Under the pieces are notes generated by a model. It did not search any database and was not told the DNA's origin. It was given only the letters and a program-made list of their open reading frames with translations. A DNA stretch of 64,000 nt from DASRJG01 sp964647625. GTDB lineage: Bacteria; Acidobacteriota; Polarisedimenticolia; Polarisedimenticolales; DASRJG01. The translations under genes and the position numbers were made by a program. The first letter of the stretch is position 1. Each line of letters opens with the position of its first letter. Shown one piece after another: positions 60,406-64,000 of the stretch. The stretch is from positions 22,774 to 86,773 of the forward strand of contig CAZYHZ010000011.1 in the NCBI GenBank assembly GCA_964647625.1, given 5' to 3'.

Positions 60406-63400
60406 ATGTCAACTGTGAGAAGTGCTCGCTGTCGAACGGGCGGAACGGGCCCGTCTCGCTGGATGGCGGTGCTGACCGTCCTCGCGTTGCTCGGCTTCGC
60501 GGGGCTGGCTCTCGCCGACTCCGGCAACCACCAGGGCACGAAGCTCGTGCGTCCCGGTCATGACGCGTCGCAGCGCAAGCTGGGCTTGGTTCATGGGGAC
60601 GAGCCGCCGGCCGTTCCGAATCCGCCGGCGCACGTCGGACCGTTGCCTCTCGCGCCGCCGTCGAACGACGACTGCACCGGGGCCATCCCGATTCCCGCCC
60701 CTCCCGACGCTTCGACGATCATAACGACCGCGCCCGTGGACATCACCGACGCGACGCCGCAAGACGTCGACGAGACGATCTTCTCCTGCGCGACGGTCGA
60801 TCGGACGATCTGGTATTCGTTCACGCCGACCATCAGCGGCCAGTACGTGATCAGCACCTGCGGGGCGACGGCCACGGGCGACACCGTGTACGACACCGTC
60901 ATCGCGGTGTTCGACTCGACCGGCGGATCGTGCCCGCAGGCGGGCGAGCTCGCCTGCTCGGACAGCGCTGCGTGCGCGGCGGCGGTCGCCGGCGCGCCGT
61001 ACACCGACCAGGGCACCGCGGCCCCGGTTCTCAACGCCGGCACGACCTACTACGTCGTGGCCGGTCACTGGTCCCAGGACTTGGGCGGCGTCTCGCCGGG
61101 CTTCGAGACGATGGTCGTCTCGGTCCAGCTCTCGCCCGCGCCCCGCAACGACAGCTGCACCGTGACCAACGGCGGCTACACCGCCGGCGGAACGGGCCCA
61201 GCGCCTCTGGCGCTCGATCGCGTCGTCGAGGGCACGACGGCCAGCGCCTCGAACGACTATCGCAGCATCGGCTGCCCGTTCCCGGGTCCCGGCCAGATCG
61301 CGACCACGGCGAACGGTCTCGACGTCGTGTTCTCGTTCGCGGCGCCGACGACCGATCTGTATTCGTTCCGCTACGTGCAGGACGACTCCGCGGCGGCGCT
61401 GCGGTCGCAGAGCCCGGTGCTGTACCTCTCGGATCAGTGTCCGGATCCCGATCCGACGGTCGGCGTCCCCGGCTGTTTCGTGGCGGCGAACCGGATGAAC
61501 GATTCGACCACCGGCAACCAGAACCGCTCGGAAGAAATCAACTGCGTTCAGCTGACCGGTGGATCGACCTACTACCTCTTCTTCGACGACCGGTTCACCG
61601 CCAACGCCGGCGGCCCGCTGGCCGTGGAGGTTTCACGGTGCAAGCCGGAAACCGAGCCGAACGACACGACGGCGACCGCCACTCCGTTCGCCCCGAACGC
61701 CGGCTGCTGGATGGAAGGCGGCGCGATTCCGGGCGGACCGGCCGCCGACATCGACTTCTACGACCTCGGCGCGCCTCCCGCCGGATCGGTCATCTTTGCA
61801 GCCGTCGACTCGGCGGCCGCGAACACCAATAACTTCGAGATGCGCATCACGGATTCGACCAACACCCTGGGTTACGACGACAACGACGGCTCGTCGTGGA
61901 TCGGCGCGGGTGCACCGATCGTCGCCGGTCCCATCGCCAACGGCAACGAGATCTACGCGCGGATCAACTCCCAAACGGTGAACACCGGAAACACGCCGTA
62001 CCAGTTCCACGCCAAGATCGAAACGGGCCCACCGCAGCTTGAAGATCCCGAGCAGCAGCCGGGAGGACCCGTGCTCTTCTCCGACATCTATCTCGGAGCG
62101 ACGCACTTGACGGGCGCCACCGGATTCGTCCGCGGCGTCATGAGCACGAACGACGATTCCGACTGCTTCCAGTTCACCGCGAACGAGGGCGACAACCTCG
62201 ACCTGTGGTCGGACAACAATCCGGACCGCGTGCCCGGAACGATCGTCAACGTCTGGCCGACGCTCTACTTCGTCACCGACAATCCGCCTCCGGCGCAGTT
62301 CGTGTTCGGGGGCCAGGTCGTTCGCAACCTCGGCATGCCCGGACCCGGCGCCGGCTTGACCGCGGTGACCCCGTCGGCCACGTCCGAGTTCTCGCACTAT
62401 CGGGCCCGGTACACGGGCGTCTACATCATCTGCTACCTCACGACCACGGACGACGGCGGCAATACCAATCCGCCGACCAACGCGTTCCCGCTGTCGTGGG
62501 CGGGCGACATCGTCTCGAACTGTGCCGCGCCCGCAGGGCCCCAGCCTGCGGACGTTTCGATCACGAAGACCGGTCCGGCCGGTCCGGTGCAGGCGGGCTC
62601 GCTCGTCGACTACACGATCACGATTACGAACACCTCCGCCACGGCGATCGCGCAAGACGTCGAGCTCCTCGACACGCTGCCGGCGGGAGAAGTCTTCGTG
62701 GGCCTGACCGTCACGGACCCGCTCCCGGGCAACGGCTTCCGGAACCACCAGGTCGTGAACCTGCCCACGCCGGGACAGAACGACGCCCCGGTCGACGTGG
62801 TCAATGTGTCGATCGCACCGGGCGTCAGCATCGTCTACACGCTGACCGTGCAGGTGGCCAACTGCAGCGGCGCCGGCCACACGCTCAATAACACGGCGAC
62901 GATCAGCAGCTACACGCTCGACGCCAACCTGCTCAACAACTCCGCGAGCTGGAGCTTCTCGACCGCGGACGACGGCTCGTGCACGCCGCTGCTGTGCGAC
63001 AGCACGGGCTGCGTCGTCGACAACTGCCAGCAGAACAACGGCACGCCCGGTCGCGGCCAGTGCGATGCCGGCGGCGCGTGCGTCGGCCAGCCGGTCAACT
63101 GCGACGACAACAACGTGTGCACGGCGGACTCCTGCGATCCGACGAACGCCGCGCATCCGTGCGTCAACGACTCCAGCCAGCTGGGCGACCTCTGCTTCGA
63201 CGGCAACGACTGCACGTACGACACGTGCGATCCGGTCAACTTCTGCACGTTCCCGCCGACGCCTCAGGGAACCACGTGCAACGACTTCCTGAACTGCACG
63301 CACGACGACGTCTGCAACGGCCAGGGCGTCTGCTTCGGCACGTCGGTTTGCGACGACGGCCTGCCCTGCACCGACGACTTCGCGGACGAAGCCAACAACT

Positions 63401-64000
63401 GCGCGTGCGATCACGCGACGTCGTTCCCCGGAACGCCGTGCGATGACGGCAACGCGTGCACGACCGGATCGACGTGCGACGGCTCGGGCGGCACGGTTGC
63501 GGCCTGCACCGGCGGCTCGCCGGTCAGCTGCGACGACGGCAACCCCTGCACGGACGACGCGTGCGATCCGTCCTCCGGCTGCACGCACACGCCGAACACC
63601 GCGGCCTGCGATGACGGCAACGTGTGCACGGTCGGCGACACCTGCGGCGGCGGCACCTGCAATCCGGGTGGCCCGCGCAATTGCGACGACGGCAACGTCT
63701 GCACGGACGACTCGTGCGATTCCGCGACGGGTTGCGTGCACAGCAACAACACGGCGCCTTGCGGCGTCCAGGGCAACGCCTGCGTCACCGGCGGAGCCTG
63801 CAGCGGCGGCTCCTGCGTGCCGGGCGGTCCGGTCAACTGCGACGACGGCGATTGCTGCACGATCGACGGGTGCGACCCGGCGACGGGCTGCACGCACACG
63901 CCGAACCCGACGACTCCGGTCTTCACGACGCAGCCGTCGCTCTCCCAGTACAACCTCTGGTCGCCCAACCACGGCTACGTCGACTTCACGGTCGCGGACA
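60406..64000 (+). CDS. Secreted PPC/DUF11/cysteine-rich surface protein, copy 2 of the tandem pair (3' end off window)
   Basis: An open frame of 1,198 complete codons to the right edge; ATG 60406 has the same AGGAGGGTGCATTC context as copy 1. Domain order is the same: signal anchor (WMAVLTVLALLGFAGLALAD), PPC-like domains, DUF11 at about 713-845 (ADVSITKTGPAGPVQAGS), cysteine-rich repeats from about 860. The start of the C-terminal domain (LWSPNHGYVDFTVAD) is reached at the edge. One cysteine unit differs: copy 1 has CSDGNACTTGDVC, copy 2 has CGVQGNACVTGGAC. The gene should end roughly 660 bp beyond the window if it matches copy 1. Confidence 0.9.
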   Translation, partial: MSTVRSARCRTGGTGPSRWMAVLTVLALLGFAGLALADSGNHQGTKLVRPGHDASQRKLGLVHGDEPPAVPNPPAHVGPLPLAPPSNDDCTGAIPIPAPPDASTIITTAPVDITDATPQDVDETIFSCATVDRTIWYSFTPTISGQYVISTCGATATGDTVYDTVIAVFDSTGGSCPQAGELACSDSAACAAAVAGAPYTDQGTAAPVLNAGTTYYVVAGHWSQDLGGVSPGFETMVVSVQLSPAPRNDSCTVTNGGYTAGGTGPAPLALDRVVEGTTASASNDYRSIGCPFPGPGQIATTANGLDVVFSFAAPTTDLYSFRYVQDDSAAALRSQSPVLYLSDQCPDPDPTVGVPGCFVAANRMNDSTTGNQNRSEEINCVQLTGGSTYYLFFDDRFTANAGGPLAVEVSRCKPETEPNDTTATATPFAPNAGCWMEGGAIPGGPAADIDFYDLGAPPAGSVIFAAVDSAAANTNNFEMRITDSTNTLGYDDNDGSSWIGAGAPIVAGPIANGNEIYARINSQTVNTGNTPYQFHAKIETGPPQLEDPEQQPGGPVLFSDIYLGATHLTGATGFVRGVMSTNDDSDCFQFTANEGDNLDLWSDNNPDRVPGTIVNVWPTLYFVTDNPPPAQFVFGGQVVRNLGMPGPGAGLTAVTPSATSEFSHYRARYTGVYIICYLTTTDDGGNTNPPTNAFPLSWAGDIVSNCAAPAGPQPADVSITKTGPAGPVQAGSLVDYTITITNTSATAIAQDVELLDTLPAGEVFVGLTVTDPLPGNGFRNHQVVNLPTPGQNDAPVDVVNVSIAPGVSIVYTLTVQVANCSGAGHTLNNTATISSYTLDANLLNNSASWSFSTADDGSCTPLLCDSTGCVVDNCQQNNGTPGRGQCDAGGACVGQPVNCDDNNVCTADSCDPTNAAHPCVNDSSQLGDLCFDGNDCTYDTCDPVNFCTFPPTPQGTTCNDFLNCTHDDVCNGQGVCFGTSVCDDGLPCTDDFADEANNCACDHATSFPGTPCDDGNACTTGSTCDGSGGTVAACTGGSPVSCDDGNPCTDDACDPSSGCTHTPNTAACDDGNVCTVGDTCGGGTCNPGGPRNCDDGNVCTDDSCDSATGCVHSNNTAPCGVQGNACVTGGACSGGSCVPGGPVNCDDGDCCTIDGCDPATGCTHTPNPTTPVFTTQPSLSQYNLWSPNHGYVDFTVAD
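63349..63670 (+). repeat. 322-bp block identical to 58841-59162
   Basis: The cysteine-rich coding segment of the second paralogue matches 58841-59162 of the first without a difference that I could see, at an offset of 4,508 bp. The sequences on both sides differ at many positions. This is the mark of recent gene conversion or unequal exchange. Confidence 0.85.

Noticed and set aside
1..64000. tRNA, rRNA, insertion sequences, phage genes
   Set aside because: Nothing with the required structure or protein motifs was found on reading either strand.

Overview
The window is a high-GC, gene-dense Gram-negative chromosome fragment, probably a metagenome-assembled scaffold because it contains a run of exactly 100 Ns. 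Lipoproteins, LolA-like proteins, Spy-like periplasmic proteins, BNR/kelch propellers, carboxypeptidase-regulatory repeat proteins and very large cysteine-rich secreted proteins suggest Acidobacteriota or a related deltaproteobacteria-like lineage. No rRNA or other phylogenetic marker was seen, so this placement is tentative.

Region 1 (1-8818, plus): nine tightly overlapping genes in one translationally coupled operon, entering from off the window. They encode an active-type ketosynthase (partial), a ketosynthase homologue that has lost its catalytic residues (chain-length-factor-like), a hotdog dehydratase-like protein, a FabG-type ketoreductase, a second active ketosynthase, a DUF1702/UnbL-like protein, an FG-GAP/ASPIC-UnbV protein, a lipoprotein and an RnfD-like membrane protein matching UnbU. 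UnbL, UnbV and UnbU are known as the accessory cassette of enediyne polyketide clusters. Here they accompany dissociated type II genes, and no iterative enediyne PKS is visible. This is the leading candidate for an undescribed system.

The scaffold gap (8824-8923) sits in a TAGGGGAC inverted repeat. Region 2 (8937-12301, minus) is a MacB-like ABC exporter (permease and ATPase), a LolA-like protein and a deiodinase-family thioredoxin-fold protein. The last reads through an in-frame TGA with a good bacterial SECIS-like hairpin directly behind it, so it is very probably a selenoprotein.

Region 3 (12549-16939) holds a four-module secreted cysteine-rich protein and a small secreted protein. Region 4 (about 16.9-22.5 kb) has a methyltransferase followed by lower-GC small genes: a bPH-like membrane protein, a PhyH-type dioxygenase coupled to a zinc-ribbon/truncated acyl-carrier-protein fusion, a frameshifted SEC-C protein, and a two-gene unit with a YdeI-like protein. 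It looks like an acquired island.

Region 5 (22.5-43.5 kb) is dominated by giant exported proteins: a 1,806-residue propeller/FN3/cysteine-repeat protein, a HEAT-repeat protein, two proteins built from PPC-like, DUF11 and cysteine-rich domains with dockerin-like C-termini, a small cohesin-like lipoprotein between them, a SurA-N/kelch-type protein and a BNR/FN3 protein. Region 6 (43.5-48 kb, minus) is an ECF sigma operon: Spy-like protein, sigma factor, membrane protein (possible anti-sigma), a second Spy-like protein, a polytopic membrane protein and a rhomboid protease. Region 7 (48.2-55.6 kb) has a LolA-like protein, a large BNR propeller protein, a carboxypeptidase-regulatory repeat protein and a small periplasmic protein.

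Region 8 (55.6-64.0 kb) is a tandem pair of about 1,400-residue secreted paralogues, each with the same promoter and 5' leader. They share a 322-bp block with no difference I could see, and the second gene runs off the window.
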